A model generated the notes under the pieces. That model had not been told where the DNA came from. It did no database searches and saw only the letters and a list, made by a program, of their open reading frames with translations. The position numbers were made by a program, and so were the translations under genes. From Leucobacter chromiireducens subsp. chromiireducens (GTDB taxonomy: Bacteria; Actinomycetota; Actinomycetes; Actinomycetales; Microbacteriaceae): a stretch of 64,000 nucleotides of DNA. This document shows, piece after piece, positions 26,500 through 35,167 of the stretch. The first letter of the stretch is position 1. Each line of letters begins with the position of its first letter. The stretch covers positions 248,001 through 312,000 of the forward strand of contig NZ_QYAD01000003.1 of assembly GCF_016758255.1 (NCBI RefSeq). The letters run 5' to 3'.

Positions 26500-27378
26500 T
26501 CAGACCAGGCCGGGGAAACGCTGCTGCAGCGCTGTGAGCAGGCCATTCTCCTCGATGGTGCCCGTGACGCGCGCCGCGACCTTCTGCACCTCAGGAACCG
26601 CCTGCCCCATCGCTACCCCGTCGCCGCGGCGCGACGCCCAGGTGAGCATGTCGATGTCGTTGCGGCCGTCGCCCGCGGCGAACACCCGCGACGCGTCGAT
26701 ACCCACGCGCTCACGCACCACCTCGAGCGCGCTCGCCTTCGTCACGCCGTCGGGCGCAATGTCGAGCCACGACGTCGTGCCCACGGCATACGAGACGTGC
26801 GTGAGCCCCAGCGTGCGCACGGCGCCCACGAACTCCTCGAGCCGGTGGTCCGGGGACACGACGACCACGCGGGAGGCCTGCACCCCCAGCAGCTCGTCAA
26901 ACGTCACCTGGCGCTGCTCCGCGGGGAGCGTACCGGTTGGGATCTGCTCGGTGTAGAGGAAACCACCATCGGCGAGCTCGACCGCGAAGCGGGCCGTGAC
27001 CAGCTGCGTGCGGATCTTCTGCAGCGCGTCGCTCGGATCAAAGGCCTCGACCATCTCGCGTCGGTACGCGCGCGGGGCGAGCGCATCACGCTTCAGCGTG
27101 ACGGCACCGTTCGCCGCAACCACCCACTGCGGGCGGATGCCGAGCCGCTCAACGATGGGCAACGTCGCATCGACCGAGCGCCCCGTGGCGATCACGACCT
27201 CGTGCCCCGCCGCCTCGAGCGCGCGAATGGCGGCGGCAAGATCCGGATCGATGCGACCACCGTTGGGATCGTCGCCCGCGCCCTCACCGAAACCGTGGCT
27301 CAGCACAGTCCCGTCCAGGTCGAGTGCGATGAGATGCCGCTCAGCGGCGGACACGGCCTGCAGCGAGGGAGTGGTCAT
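26500..27378 (-). CDS. HAD-superfamily (Cof-type) hydrolase
   Basis: The 292-residue cytosolic phosphatase-like protein has HAD motif [11 protein letters not shown] (about residues 16-25), motif II VIATGRS, a type IIB cap between them and motif IV, and [12 protein letters not shown] as motif IV. Cof-type enzymes dephosphorylate sugar phosphates or nucleotides with low specificity. The gene overlaps the end of serS by 4 nt, so it is translated in the serS operon. The specific substrate is unknown. Confidence 0.9.
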   Translation of the reverse strand: MTTPSLQAVSAAERHLIALDLDGTVLSHGFGEGAGDDPNGGRIDPDLAAAIRALEAAGHEVVIATGRSVDATLPIVERLGIRPQWVVAANGAVTLKRDALAPRAYRREMVEAFDPSDALQKIRTQLVTARFAVELADGGFLYTEQIPTGTLPAEQRQVTFDELLGVQASRVVVVSPDHRLEEFVGAVRTLGLTHVSYAVGTTSWLDIAPDGVTKASALEVVRERVGIDASRVFAAGDGRNDIDMLTWASRRGDGVAMGQAVPEVQKVAARVTGTIEENGLLTALQQRFPGLV

Positions 27379-28655
27379 CGTGTGTATCCCTCACCCATCG
27401 GGGTCAGCACCTCAAGGCCGCCGAGGTAGGGGCGCAGCGCCTCGGGCACCGTCACGCTGCCGTCAGCCTGCTGGTGCGTCTCGAGAATCGCGACGAGCCA
27501 GCGGGTGGTCGCGAGCGTACCGTTCAGCGTCGCGACCGGGGCGGTCTTGCCGCTCTCGGTGCGGAAGCGGGTGGCCAGACGGCGCGACTGGTACGTGGTG
27601 CAGTTACTCGTCGAGGTGAGCTCGCGGTACGCGTCCTGCGTCGGCACCCACGCCTCGATGTCGAACTTCCGCGCCGCGCTCGAGCCGAGATCGCCCGCCG
27701 CGACGTCGATCACGCGGTAGTGCAGACCGAGCGACTGGAGCATCTCCTCCTGCCACGCGACCAGGCGATCGTGCTCTGCCTCGGCGTCGGCCGGATCGGC
27801 GTACACGAACATTTCGAGCTTGTTGAACTGGTGCACGCGGAGGATGCCGCGGGTGTCCTTGCCGTGCGAGCCGGCCTCGCGGCGGTAGCAGGTCGACCAG
27901 CCGGCGTAGCGCATCGGACCAGCGGCAAGGTCGATGATCTCGTCCGAGTGGTACCCGGCGAGGGCAACCTCGCTCGTGCCCGTGAGGAACAGGTCGTCCG
28001 CGGGCAGGTGGTACACCTCGTCCGCGTGCTCACCGAGGAAGCCGGTGCCACGCATGACCTCAGGCTTCACAAGCGTCGGCGTGATGAGCGGCGTGAAGCC
28101 GTGCGACAGCGCGCGATCCAGCGCGAGGTTCATGAGTGCCAGCTCGAGGCGTGCACCCACCCCACGCAGGAAGTAGAAGCGGGCACCCGAGACCTTCGCG
28201 CCGCGCTCCATGTCGATCGCGCCGAGCATCTCGCCGAGCTCCAGGTGGTCGCGCGCGGGGAAATCGAACTCGGGCTTCACGCCCACCTCGCGCAGCGTGA
28301 CGAAGTTCTCCTCGCCGCCAGCTGGCACGCCGTCAATCACGAGGTTCTCGATGCGCATCGAGATTGCGGAGAATTCAGCCTCGGCGGCCTTGGCGCGCGC
28401 GTCGGCGGCCTTTACCGCGGCGGCAAGCTCCTGCGCGCGGGCGATAAGTGCGGGCTTGTCCTCCTTGGAGGCGGCCTTCACTTGCTTGCCGAACTCGTTC
28501 TGCTCAGCGCGGAGCGACTCGAACTCGGTGAGCGCTGCGCGGCGGGACGCGTCTGCGGCGAGCGCTTCGTCGACCACCGCCTCGCTGTTTCCACGCGCGC
28601 GCTGCGAACGCTTGACGGCCTCAGGATCAGTGCGGAGGAGTACTGGATCGATCAC
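27375..28655 (-). CDS. serS: Serine--tRNA ligase
   Basis: The 426-residue class II aminoacyl-tRNA synthetase has an N-terminal coiled-coil arm (about residues 30-100, rich in Ala/Lys/Glu) that contacts the tRNA-Ser variable arm, then motif 2 ([21 protein letters not shown]) and motif 3 near [19 protein letters not shown] 28655 is the start ([12 protein letters not shown] matches SerRS N-termini); the frame runs open upstream but without similarity. The start codon is at the edge of a 12-bp inverted repeat that could hide it. A tRNA-Ser gene lies about 0.9 kb downstream. Confidence 0.96.
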   Translation of the reverse strand: MIDPVLLRTDPEAVKRSQRARGNSEAVVDEALAADASRRAALTEFESLRAEQNEFGKQVKAASKEDKPALIARAQELAAAVKAADARAKAAEAEFSAISMRIENLVIDGVPAGGEENFVTLREVGVKPEFDFPARDHLELGEMLGAIDMERGAKVSGARFYFLRGVGARLELALMNLALDRALSHGFTPLITPTLVKPEVMRGTGFLGEHADEVYHLPADDLFLTGTSEVALAGYHSDEIIDLAAGPMRYAGWSTCYRREAGSHGKDTRGILRVHQFNKLEMFVYADPADAEAEHDRLVAWQEEMLQSLGLHYRVIDVAAGDLGSSAARKFDIEAWVPTQDAYRELTSTSNCTTYQSRRLATRFRTESGKTAPVATLNGTLATTRWLVAILETHQQADGSVTVPEALRPYLGGLEVLTPMGEGYTR

Positions 28656-28689
28656 ATCGCCCAGCTTACCTGTGCTGAGCTGGGCGATG
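28655..28689. promoter_or_regulatory. Inverted repeat at the serS start, divergent promoter region
   Basis: CATCGCCCAGCT (28655-28666) is exactly repeated in reverse complement at 28678-28689 with an 11-nt spacer. In serS mRNA the 3' arm would end on the first base of the GTG start codon, hiding the initiation region. Alternatively it is a dyad operator between serS and the lipid kinase gene. Confidence 0.5.
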
Positions 28690-28702
28690 GCGGCCCGGGG
28701 AC

Positions 28703-28708
28703 TACGCT
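28703..28708 (+). promoter_or_regulatory. -10-like TACGCT, 6 nt before lipid kinase ATG
   Basis: TACGCT, 6 nt (TGTCCC), then ATG 28715. No ribosome-binding site is present, which fits a leaderless mRNA. Confidence 0.4.
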
Positions 28709-28714
28709 TGTCCC

Positions 28715-29713
28715 ATGATCGCCACCCCGGAGCGGCATCAGCCGAGCGCGGCTGTTGTGTACCACCCGCTGAAGACCGACATCGCAGCGCTGCGCTCGGC
28801 CGTGATGGTGCAGGAGCGCCGACTCGGCTGGTCCCCCACGCAGTGGCACGAGACCGAAGCGCACGACGCGGGCGTGGGTGCGACCCGGCGAGCAATCGCG
28901 AACGGAGCGAGCGTGGTGCTCGCGAGCGGGGGCGACGGCACGATCCGCGCGGTGTCTGAGGCGCTGCGGGGCACCGGGATCCCGATCGTCATCATTCCGC
29001 AGGGCACGGGGAACCTGCTGGCCCGCAACCTTGGGGTGCCACTGAACCGGATCGACGAGGCGGTGCGGGCCGCGTTCACGGGGAACAACCGCGCGGTGGA
29101 CGTGGGCATTCTCACGATCACGCGGGAGGACGAGAGCGAGGACGAACACCTCTTCCTCGTGCTCGCCGGCATGGGCCTTGATGCACGGGCGATCTCTGCG
29201 ACCCGCGCGACGCTCAAGAAGCGGCTGGGGTGGCTCGCCTACGTGGATGCGGGGGTACGCACGATGCTGCGCGACGGCCCGCTGCAGATTCACTATTCGA
29301 TCGACAACTCGCCGCTGAAGCCACTCTCCGTGTACACCGTGATGATCGGCAATTGCGGGCTCATGCCGGGCGGCGTGCTCCTCATCCCCGACGCGAAGCT
29401 CGACGACGGCATGCTCGACATCGTGGCGCTGCGCCCACTCGGCGCGTTCTCGTGGCTGCGCATCTGGAACAAGATCGGCTGGGAGAACGGCGTGCTCCGG
29501 AAGACGCAGACCGGGCGTCGGATCATCGACCTCGTGCATGACAGGAGGTCGGTGAACTACTCGCAAGTGCGCCGCTACGCGCTGTCGGTGTCGAAGCCGG
29601 AGCCCGTGCAGCTTGACGGCGATGACTTCGGGCTCGCACTCGCGGTGAGCGGCGTGGTCGACCCGGGCGCGCTCATCGTCCGCGTGCTCCCGGAGTGGAA
29701 GGCGCAGGCCTAG
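28715..29713 (+). CDS. Diacylglycerol kinase family (DagK/YegS-type) lipid kinase
   Basis: The 332-residue protein has the catalytic-domain motif GGDGTIRAV (about residues 71-79) and the following [15 protein letters not shown] segment that define the NAD kinase/DAGK superfamily. The C-terminal beta-sandwich holds GMGLDARA and DDGMLDIV. These cytosolic, membrane-associated enzymes phosphorylate diacylglycerol or related lipids with ATP. It is divergent from serS and lacks a ribosome-binding site, with a -10 box 6 nt before the ATG. Confidence 0.9.
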   Translation: MIATPERHQPSAAVVYHPLKTDIAALRSAVMVQERRLGWSPTQWHETEAHDAGVGATRRAIANGASVVLASGGDGTIRAVSEALRGTGIPIVIIPQGTGNLLARNLGVPLNRIDEAVRAAFTGNNRAVDVGILTITREDESEDEHLFLVLAGMGLDARAISATRATLKKRLGWLAYVDAGVRTMLRDGPLQIHYSIDNSPLKPLSVYTVMIGNCGLMPGGVLLIPDAKLDDGMLDIVALRPLGAFSWLRIWNKIGWENGVLRKTQTGRRIIDLVHDRRSVNYSQVRRYALSVSKPEPVQLDGDDFGLALAVSGVVDPGALIVRVLPEWKAQA

Positions 29714-29743
29714 CGCCCACCACCCCGGGAGCGGAGCGCGGGA

Positions 29744-30952
29744 TCAGCCCTCGCTGTTGGGCGTCGCTTCAGCACCCTTTGCGTCGGCACTCTTCGCGTC
29801 GGCGCCCTGAGTTTCAGCATCATTCGCTTTGGGTTCCTTCGTTTCGGTGTCCGCCGCCGAGCCTGCCAGGGCATCGCAGTTGCCAAGGCTCGGCACGCGC
29901 TCGTACGGGAGAACCGAGGCCTCGCCCGTCGCGTCAGGATCCGGGTATACACCGTCAAGAACGCGCGCTTCTCTTAGCGGGAATACGTTCCATTCATCGG
30001 GCATCGTGGCGACCGCGTTGCGGCGGTAGTCGAGGAGTTCCCCGGTCTCGGGATCCGCGCCGGAGGCGGGAAGCCAGTCGGCATCACGGGGATCGCCTGC
30101 GCCTGTGTGGAGCGGGGTCCCATCCTGCGCGAAGAGCTGCACGCCGTCGAGGGGCTGCCCCGCGCAGTCGTACGCAAAGATGTTCGAGATCTCGGTGCCG
30201 TTGCTCGTGAGCCCCCAGCTGGTCTGCATGTCGGGTTCCTCCACGTACGGCGTCGTGGAGCCTCGGAGCAGACCGAGGGCCGCGGGCGAGAGCAGCACAA
30301 TCGCCAGCACGGACACCGCGCTCGCGACGCGGCGCAGCCACACGCCCCAGCCGTCGGGCGCCCATCGACCACGCCCCCACTGCACACTAACGATCACCGT
30401 GGCCACGGAGACGAGTGCCCACACCGCAAGGCTCGGGATCCCCACCAGCATGCACAGCACCGCGGCGAGCGCCCCACCACGCGCCACCCACCACAGGGGG
30501 CGGAGGGCGAGCGCGAAATCGCGCACGGCGACCCGCGCGGGCGTGCCAGCCCACCAGGCGTGCCAGCCGCGGACAAGCGCGGCCCAGCTCTCCGCCACGC
30601 TGTGACGCGCGTCTGAGCGCGAGGCCCGCTGTGGGAGCCCCGCGGCCTGACGCAGCTCGGCGGCGTACTTTACGGGGTCACCCAGCGCGGGATCCTCGCC
30701 CAGCCGATCCGTGAGATCGGCGGCGAGCCCGTCAGTCAGCTCGTCAACCTCTTCTGGACCGAGGTCGGCGAGCTGCGAACGCACGGCGGCCACAAAGGTG
30801 CGAGCGCGGGCCTCGCGGCTGCCGGCTGCGCCCTGCCCGAATCCCAGCCCGGCGGTCGGCTCTGCACCCGGGAGCGGGGTGGTGGCGTTCCAGTCTTCGG
30901 GGGTGCGGCTCTCGGGGGCGTGGCCCTCGGGGGTGCGCGATGCGGTGTTCAT
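29744..30952 (-). CDS. HAAS-type membrane protein partner of PadR
   Basis: The 402-residue protein has a disordered Pro/Glu N-terminus, then a short helical domain LGPEEVDELTDGLAADL (about residues 64-80) that resembles the HAAS/DUF1700 signalling domain commonly paired with PadR regulators. Three membrane helices follow around residues 140-240. The extracytoplasmic domain contains a Cys pair (YDCAGQPL and GNCDAL), and the end is a Lys/Asp/Ala-rich tail (AKSADAKGAEA). The start overlaps padR by 4 nt. A sensing or envelope role under PadR control is likely but unproven. Confidence 0.8.
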   Translation of the reverse strand: MNTASRTPEGHAPESRTPEDWNATTPLPGAEPTAGLGFGQGAAGSREARARTFVAAVRSQLADLGPEEVDELTDGLAADLTDRLGEDPALGDPVKYAAELRQAAGLPQRASRSDARHSVAESWAALVRGWHAWWAGTPARVAVRDFALALRPLWWVARGGALAAVLCMLVGIPSLAVWALVSVATVIVSVQWGRGRWAPDGWGVWLRRVASAVSVLAIVLLSPAALGLLRGSTTPYVEEPDMQTSWGLTSNGTEISNIFAYDCAGQPLDGVQLFAQDGTPLHTGAGDPRDADWLPASGADPETGELLDYRRNAVATMPDEWNVFPLREARVLDGVYPDPDATGEASVLPYERVPSLGNCDALAGSAADTETKEPKANDAETQGADAKSADAKGAEATPNSEG

Positions 30953-31326
30953 GCGCGTGCTCCTTCCTGCGCGGCGGGGGTGGTCCCCGCGGCCGCAACG
31001 GCGTGCGAATCGTCTGCGATGAGCCGGGTCAGTGTCCCGGCGAAGCGGTTCCAGCCGGCCCGCTGCTCGGCAAGCAGCTCCTGCCCAGCTGGGGTGATGC
31101 TGTAGTACTTGCGGTGCGGGCCGCCCTCGGAGGGCACCACGTAGGTGGAGAGCGCACCGGCAGCGTACAGCCGACGCAGGGTGCCGTACACGGAGGCGTC
31201 GCCCACCTCGGCAAGACCCGCGTCGCGCAGGCGCCGCACCACGTCGTAGCCGTAGCCGTCCTCGCGCTGCACGACGGCAAGCACCGCAGCGTCGAGCACT
31301 CCCTTCAGGAGCTGAGTCGCGTCCAT
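30949..31326 (-). CDS. PadR-family transcriptional regulator
   Basis: The 125-residue winged-helix protein begins MDATQLLKGVLDAAVLAVVQREDGYGYDVVRRL, the PadR signature, followed by the wing (VPSEGGPHRKYYSITPAGQELL). An AAAGGA site precedes ATG 31326. PadR proteins are usually autorepressors released by small molecules or envelope stress. A 29-bp near-perfect palindrome about 100 nt upstream (31428-31456) is its probable operator. It is cotranscribed with the HAAS-type membrane protein. Confidence 0.93.
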   Translation of the reverse strand: MDATQLLKGVLDAAVLAVVQREDGYGYDVVRRLRDAGLAEVGDASVYGTLRRLYAAGALSTYVVPSEGGPHRKYYSITPAGQELLAEQRAGWNRFAGTLTRLIADDSHAVAAAGTTPAAQEGARA

Positions 31327-31427
31327 CCGTGTTCCTTTCCTGAGCCGCGCACGGGAGGACTGTGGCACGGCCGCGATCCCCATCAAGAAACTGCGTGGGA
31401 TCGTGGCCGTGCTTGACTTCCCGCGTC

Positions 31428-31456
31428 CGCACTAGTGTGCATTACACAATAGTGCG
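31428..31456. promoter_or_regulatory. 29-bp palindrome, probable PadR operator
   Basis: Arms CGCACTAGTGTG and CACAATAGTGCG differ from perfect symmetry at one base pair around the 5-nt centre CATTA. It lies in the 205-nt gap upstream of padR, where an autoregulatory operator is expected. Confidence 0.7.
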
Positions 31457-31531
31457 GTGTCAAGAAGACTTCTCCGGCGCAGCGGAACGTCAGCCGCCGA
31501 GAACGCGGCCGCTCAGGCAGCGGCGCTGGCG

Positions 31532-32491
31532 CTACGCCTCGCCGTCGGCGGTGCCCTCGATCACGCCGCGCAGCCAGTCTCGAGCATCCCGGAACGAATC
31601 ATCATCGTGCGCCGCGCGGGTGGTTGCCGCGATGCGATCCGCGCGCGGATACGAGCCGAGGAACACCACTTTCGGGCTGAAACGCTTCACACCGAGCAGT
31701 GCGTCAGCCACGCGCGCGTCCTTCACGTGCCCCTCCGCGTCGATCACGAAACGGTAGCGCCCCATTCGATCGCCGATCGGCCGCGAGGCGAGGAGCGTGA
31801 GGTTGACCCCGCGGGTGGCGAACTGTTCGAGCAGGTCAAGCAGCGCGCCCGAGCGGTCGTCCGGCAGTTCGATGATGAGGGAGGTCTTGTCGGCCCCCGT
31901 CGGCTCCCCCACGGGCACCGTGCGGCTGACCATCACGAACCGCGTCACCGCATCCGGGTTATCCGCAATGCCCTCCGCGAGCACCTCAACGTCGTAGTGC
32001 GCCTCAATGCCGGGCGGGGCAATCGCCGCGTCGATCCCCTTCTCGGGGTCGAACAGATCGGCGGCGGCCTGCACATTCGACGTGGCAATCAAGTGGCGGT
32101 GCTGCGGCGCGTTCGTGTCGAGCCAGGTGCGGCACTGACCGTAGGCCACCGGATGGCCCGACACCACGCTCACGTCTTCGAGGCGCGTGCCCGGCTTTGC
32201 CACGAGCACGAAGCGCACGGGCACGAGGTACTCCCCCACAATGCGCAGGCCCGGGATCGTCGCGAGGAGATCCTGCGCCACGGTCACGCCGCCGTCGATC
32301 GAGTTCTCGATGGCGATCATCGCGGCGTCGCTGCGCCCCGACACCACATCGCCGAGCGCCTCGCCCAGGTTGTCAACCGGGTGCCACTCCTGGCCGGCCG
32401 CCTCGGGAGCTTGCTTGAGCGCCGCCTCCGTAAACGTCCCGGCCGGCCCCAGGTAGGAGTAACGGCGGGCGGGGGCGGTGGTCTCAGACAT
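31532..32491 (-). CDS. pheA: Prephenate dehydratase
   Basis: PheA converts prephenate to phenylpyruvate in phenylalanine synthesis. The 319-residue protein has a PDT domain (YLGPAGTFTEAAL at residues 13-25, IAIENSIDGGV, SNVQAAADLF, TRFVMVSR with the catalytic TRF near residue 185) and a C-terminal ACT domain (TSLIIELPDDRSGALLDLL, then LTLLASRPIGDRMGRYRF), the site of allosteric phenylalanine feedback. There is no chorismate mutase part, as is usual in actinobacteria. TACTCT lies 7 nt before the ATG; an AGGGAC sequence there could also act as a ribosome-binding site. Confidence 0.96.
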   Translation of the reverse strand: MSETTAPARRYSYLGPAGTFTEAALKQAPEAAGQEWHPVDNLGEALGDVVSGRSDAAMIAIENSIDGGVTVAQDLLATIPGLRIVGEYLVPVRFVLVAKPGTRLEDVSVVSGHPVAYGQCRTWLDTNAPQHRHLIATSNVQAAADLFDPEKGIDAAIAPPGIEAHYDVEVLAEGIADNPDAVTRFVMVSRTVPVGEPTGADKTSLIIELPDDRSGALLDLLEQFATRGVNLTLLASRPIGDRMGRYRFVIDAEGHVKDARVADALLGVKRFSPKVVFLGSYPRADRIAATTRAAHDDDSFRDARDWLRGVIEGTADGEA

Positions 32492-32498
32492 GGTCCCT

Positions 32499-32504
32499 AG
32501 AGTA
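32499..32504 (-). promoter_or_regulatory. -10-like TACTCT, 7 nt before pheA
   Basis: TACTCT, AGGGACC, ATG on the minus strand. The spacing fits a leaderless transcript, as at several other genes in this window. Confidence 0.35.
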
Positions 32505-32560
32505 TCGCCCGGCGCGCCCCGGTTGGCACGTGCCTTCGGGGCGCAAGCCTGGAAGCTCAG

Positions 32561-34201
32561 CTAGTCGAGTACGCGGGCGACGAGCGCCTGGGCCGCCTGC
32601 TGCACGAGCGCGAGATGCTCAGGCCCACGGAACGACTCTGCGTAGATCTTCATGACGTCCTCGGTGCCCGAGGGGCGCGCGGCGAACCAAGCGTGGTCCG
32701 TCTGCACTTTGAGCCCGCCGATCGCCGCGTCGTTCCCCGGTGCGCGCGTGAGGATCGCCGTGATGGGATCGCCTGCGAGCTCGGTGTCGGTCACATCGCT
32801 CGGTGCGAGCGCGCCGAGGGTCGCCTTCTGGGCGGGCGTCGCGGCGGCATCGATGCGCGCGTAGGCGGGCTCGCCATACTGCGCGACGAGCGCACGGTAC
32901 CGCTCGGAGGGCGACTGCCCCGTGACCGCCTGAATCTCTGCGGCGAGCAGCGCGAGCAGAATGCCGTCCTTATCGGTGCTCCACGCGGTGCCGTCGAAGC
33001 GCTGGAATGAGGCTCCCGCACTCTCCTCGCCGCCGAACACCACCGTGCCGTCGAAGAGGCCAGGCACAAACCACTTGAAGCCGACCGGCACCTCGAGGAG
33101 CGTACGGCCGTGGCCCGCGACCACCCGGTCGATCATGCCGGAGGACACGAGCGTCTTCCCGATGCCCGCCGCGGCCGACCACTCGGGTCGATGGGTGAGC
33201 AGGTAGTCGATCGCGACCGCCAGGAAGTGGTTGGGGTTCATCAGACCGTCTGCGGTCACGATGCCGTGGCGATCCGCGTCCGCGTCATTGCCCGTGATCA
33301 GCGAGAACTCGTCACGGAACTCGTCCACCGTGCTCATCACGTGCGCGGAGGACGGGTCCATGCGAATCTTGCCGTCCCAGTCGAGGTGCATGAACCCCCA
33401 CTGCGGGTCCACGCCCGGCCCCAGCACCGTGAGGTTCAGGGCGTGCTGATCCCGAATCGCGTCCCAGTAGGCAACGCTTGCGCCGCCGAGCGGGTGCGCT
33501 GCGGAGGCCACGCCCGCGTCACGGATGGCCGCGAGGTCAATCACCTCCGCAAGGGCGCCAACGTAGCCGGCGAGGAAGTCGAAGCGCGGTGCCGCAGCAA
33601 CGGTGTCGGCATCCGCACGCGAGATCGCCGCGATCCCGCGCTCAAGCAGTTCGTTGGCGCGCGCCGCGATCCAGTTGGTTGCGTCGCTGTCGGCGGGACC
33701 GCCGTGCGGCGGGTTGTACTTGAAGCCGCCGTCGGCTGGCGGGTTGTGGCTCGGGGTGACAACGATGCCGTCGGCGCGGGCAGGGTCGTCCGCGTCTCGC
33801 CCGCGGTTGTAGGCAAGGATCGCGTGGCTGAGCGCCGGGGTGGGCACGAACCAGGCGTCGCCCTCGCCCGCGGAGGGGCGCACGTCCACGCCCGCAGCAA
33901 GCAGCACCTCGACCGCGGTGCGCTCGGCGGGAATCGAGAGCGGGTGGGTGTCCGCCCCGATGAAGAGGGGGCCGGTGATGCCCTGGGCGGCTCGATACTC
34001 GGCGATCGAAGCGCTGATCGCCGCGATGTGCGCGTCAGTAAATGCGCCGGAGAACGCCGAGCCGCGGTGACCCGAGGTGCCAAACACGACGCGCTGCGCG
34101 GGATTCGTGAGATCGGGCGTGGTGTCGACGTAGGCCTGGAGCAGCGCCTCGACGTCGACGAGGTCTTCGGTACGGGCGATGGTGCCGGCGCGTTCGTGCA
34201 T
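32561..34201 (-). CDS. pgm: Phosphoglucomutase (alpha-D-glucose phosphate-specific)
   Basis: This enzyme interconverts glucose-1-phosphate and glucose-6-phosphate. The 546-residue length equals E. coli Pgm. Visible motifs are FGTSGHRG (residues about 40-47), the phosphoserine loop VTPSHNPP, the metal-binding loop GNDADADRHG, the sugar-specificity loop GGEESAG and the phosphate-binding RPSGTED near the C-terminus. ATG 34201 is chosen for the N-terminus MHERAGTIA. A G-rich run touches it and a large palindrome lies just upstream, in the divergent promoter region with the HAD gene. Confidence 0.96.
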   Translation of the reverse strand: MHERAGTIARTEDLVDVEALLQAYVDTTPDLTNPAQRVVFGTSGHRGSAFSGAFTDAHIAAISASIAEYRAAQGITGPLFIGADTHPLSIPAERTAVEVLLAAGVDVRPSAGEGDAWFVPTPALSHAILAYNRGRDADDPARADGIVVTPSHNPPADGGFKYNPPHGGPADSDATNWIAARANELLERGIAAISRADADTVAAAPRFDFLAGYVGALAEVIDLAAIRDAGVASAAHPLGGASVAYWDAIRDQHALNLTVLGPGVDPQWGFMHLDWDGKIRMDPSSAHVMSTVDEFRDEFSLITGNDADADRHGIVTADGLMNPNHFLAVAIDYLLTHRPEWSAAAGIGKTLVSSGMIDRVVAGHGRTLLEVPVGFKWFVPGLFDGTVVFGGEESAGASFQRFDGTAWSTDKDGILLALLAAEIQAVTGQSPSERYRALVAQYGEPAYARIDAAATPAQKATLGALAPSDVTDTELAGDPITAILTRAPGNDAAIGGLKVQTDHAWFAARPSGTEDVMKIYAESFRGPEHLALVQQAAQALVARVLD

Positions 34202-34239
34202 CCCCCCAGTGTGCCACCCCACCACCCTCCCCCTCCGAT

Positions 34240-34305
34240 TCGGGGTCACTTCGGCACCGTGTTGCGGGTGGGCGGGTCCGCAACACAGTGCCGAAGTGAC
34301 CCCGA
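34240..34305. repeat. Large palindromic element, 28-bp arms
   Basis: Bases 34240-34267 and 34278-34305 are reverse complements with one mismatch (left arm begins TCGGGGTCACTTCGGCAC) around a 10-nt spacer. It lies between divergent start codons, so it is unlikely to be an ordinary terminator. A dispersed REP-like element or a dyad regulator site are the options. Confidence 0.8.
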
Positions 34306-34355
34306 TCTGTGGGTGGGCGTGGTGTGGGCTTTACCGGACGTTCATGGGGCCGGGC

Positions 34356-34361
34356 TATCCT
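34356..34361 (+). promoter_or_regulatory. -10-like TATCCT, 6 nt before HAD gene ATG
   Basis: TATCCT, GAAGCC, ATG. Same geometry as at the hadA-like and lipid kinase genes; suggests a leaderless mRNA. Confidence 0.4.
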
Positions 34362-34367
34362 GAAGCC

Positions 34368-35162
34368 ATGATCGAGAGTGTGGTCCACCCCCGCCGAGAC
34401 GACATCGAATGCTGGCTCACCGACATGGATGGGGTGCTGGTTCACGAAAACCGCGCGATCCCCGGTGCCGCCGAGTTGCTCGAGCACTGGCGCGAGGAGG
34501 AAATGCCCTACCTCGTGCTCACGAACAACTCGATCTTCACCGCGCGCGATCTCAGCGCGCGCCTCGCCTCGTCAGGCATCGATGTGCCGGAGGAGCGGAT
34601 CTGGACGAGCGCGCTCGCCACCGCGGCGTTCCTGAAGCAGCAGAAGCCCGGCGGCTCGGCGTTCGTCATTGGCGAGGCCGGCATCCTCACCGCGCTGCAC
34701 GACGCAGGGTACGTGATGACCGAGTCTGATCCCGACTTCGTGGTGGTGGGCGAAACCCGCAACTACTCGTTCGAGGCGATCACGAAGGCGATCCGCCTGA
34801 TCAGCCGCGGTGCGCGCTTCATCTCGACGAACCCGGACGCCACCGGGCCGAGCCCCGAGGGCCCGCTGCCCGCCACCGGCGCGATCAACGCGCTGATCAC
34901 GAAGGCGACGGGCATGGAGCCCTACGTCGTGGGAAAGCCGAACCCCATGATGTTCCGCTCTGCGCTCAACAAGATTGGCGCGCACTCGCACAACACGGGC
35001 ATGATCGGCGACCGCATGGACACCGACGTGGTCGCGGGCATGGAGGCGGGCCTCCACACCGTGCTCGTGATGACCGGGATCTCGGATCGCGCAGAGATTG
35101 AGCGCTTCCCGTTCCGTCCGGACGAGGTGCTCGGCTCGGTCGCGGAGCTGCTCCCTCGCTAG
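34368..35162 (+). CDS. HAD-IIA family hydrolase (NagD-like)
   Basis: The 264-residue protein has HAD motif I CWLTDMDGVLVHE (about residues 15-27), motif II LTNNS, a type IIA cap domain and the C-terminal GKPNPMMF and MIGDRMDTDV motifs, all typical of the NagD/4-nitrophenylphosphatase subfamily. Members dephosphorylate small metabolites such as nucleotides, phosphoglycolate or glycerol phosphate. ATG 34368 is favoured over one 24 nt upstream because a -10-like box abuts it. The gene ends 5 bp from the convergent SHMT-like gene, leaving no room for a separate terminator. Confidence 0.92.
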   Translation: MIESVVHPRRDDIECWLTDMDGVLVHENRAIPGAAELLEHWREEEMPYLVLTNNSIFTARDLSARLASSGIDVPEERIWTSALATAAFLKQQKPGGSAFVIGEAGILTALHDAGYVMTESDPDFVVVGETRNYSFEAITKAIRLISRGARFISTNPDATGPSPEGPLPATGAINALITKATGMEPYVVGKPNPMMFRSALNKIGAHSHNTGMIGDRMDTDVVAGMEAGLHTVLVMTGISDRAEIERFPFRPDEVLGSVAELLPR

Positions 35163-35167
35163 CGCGT

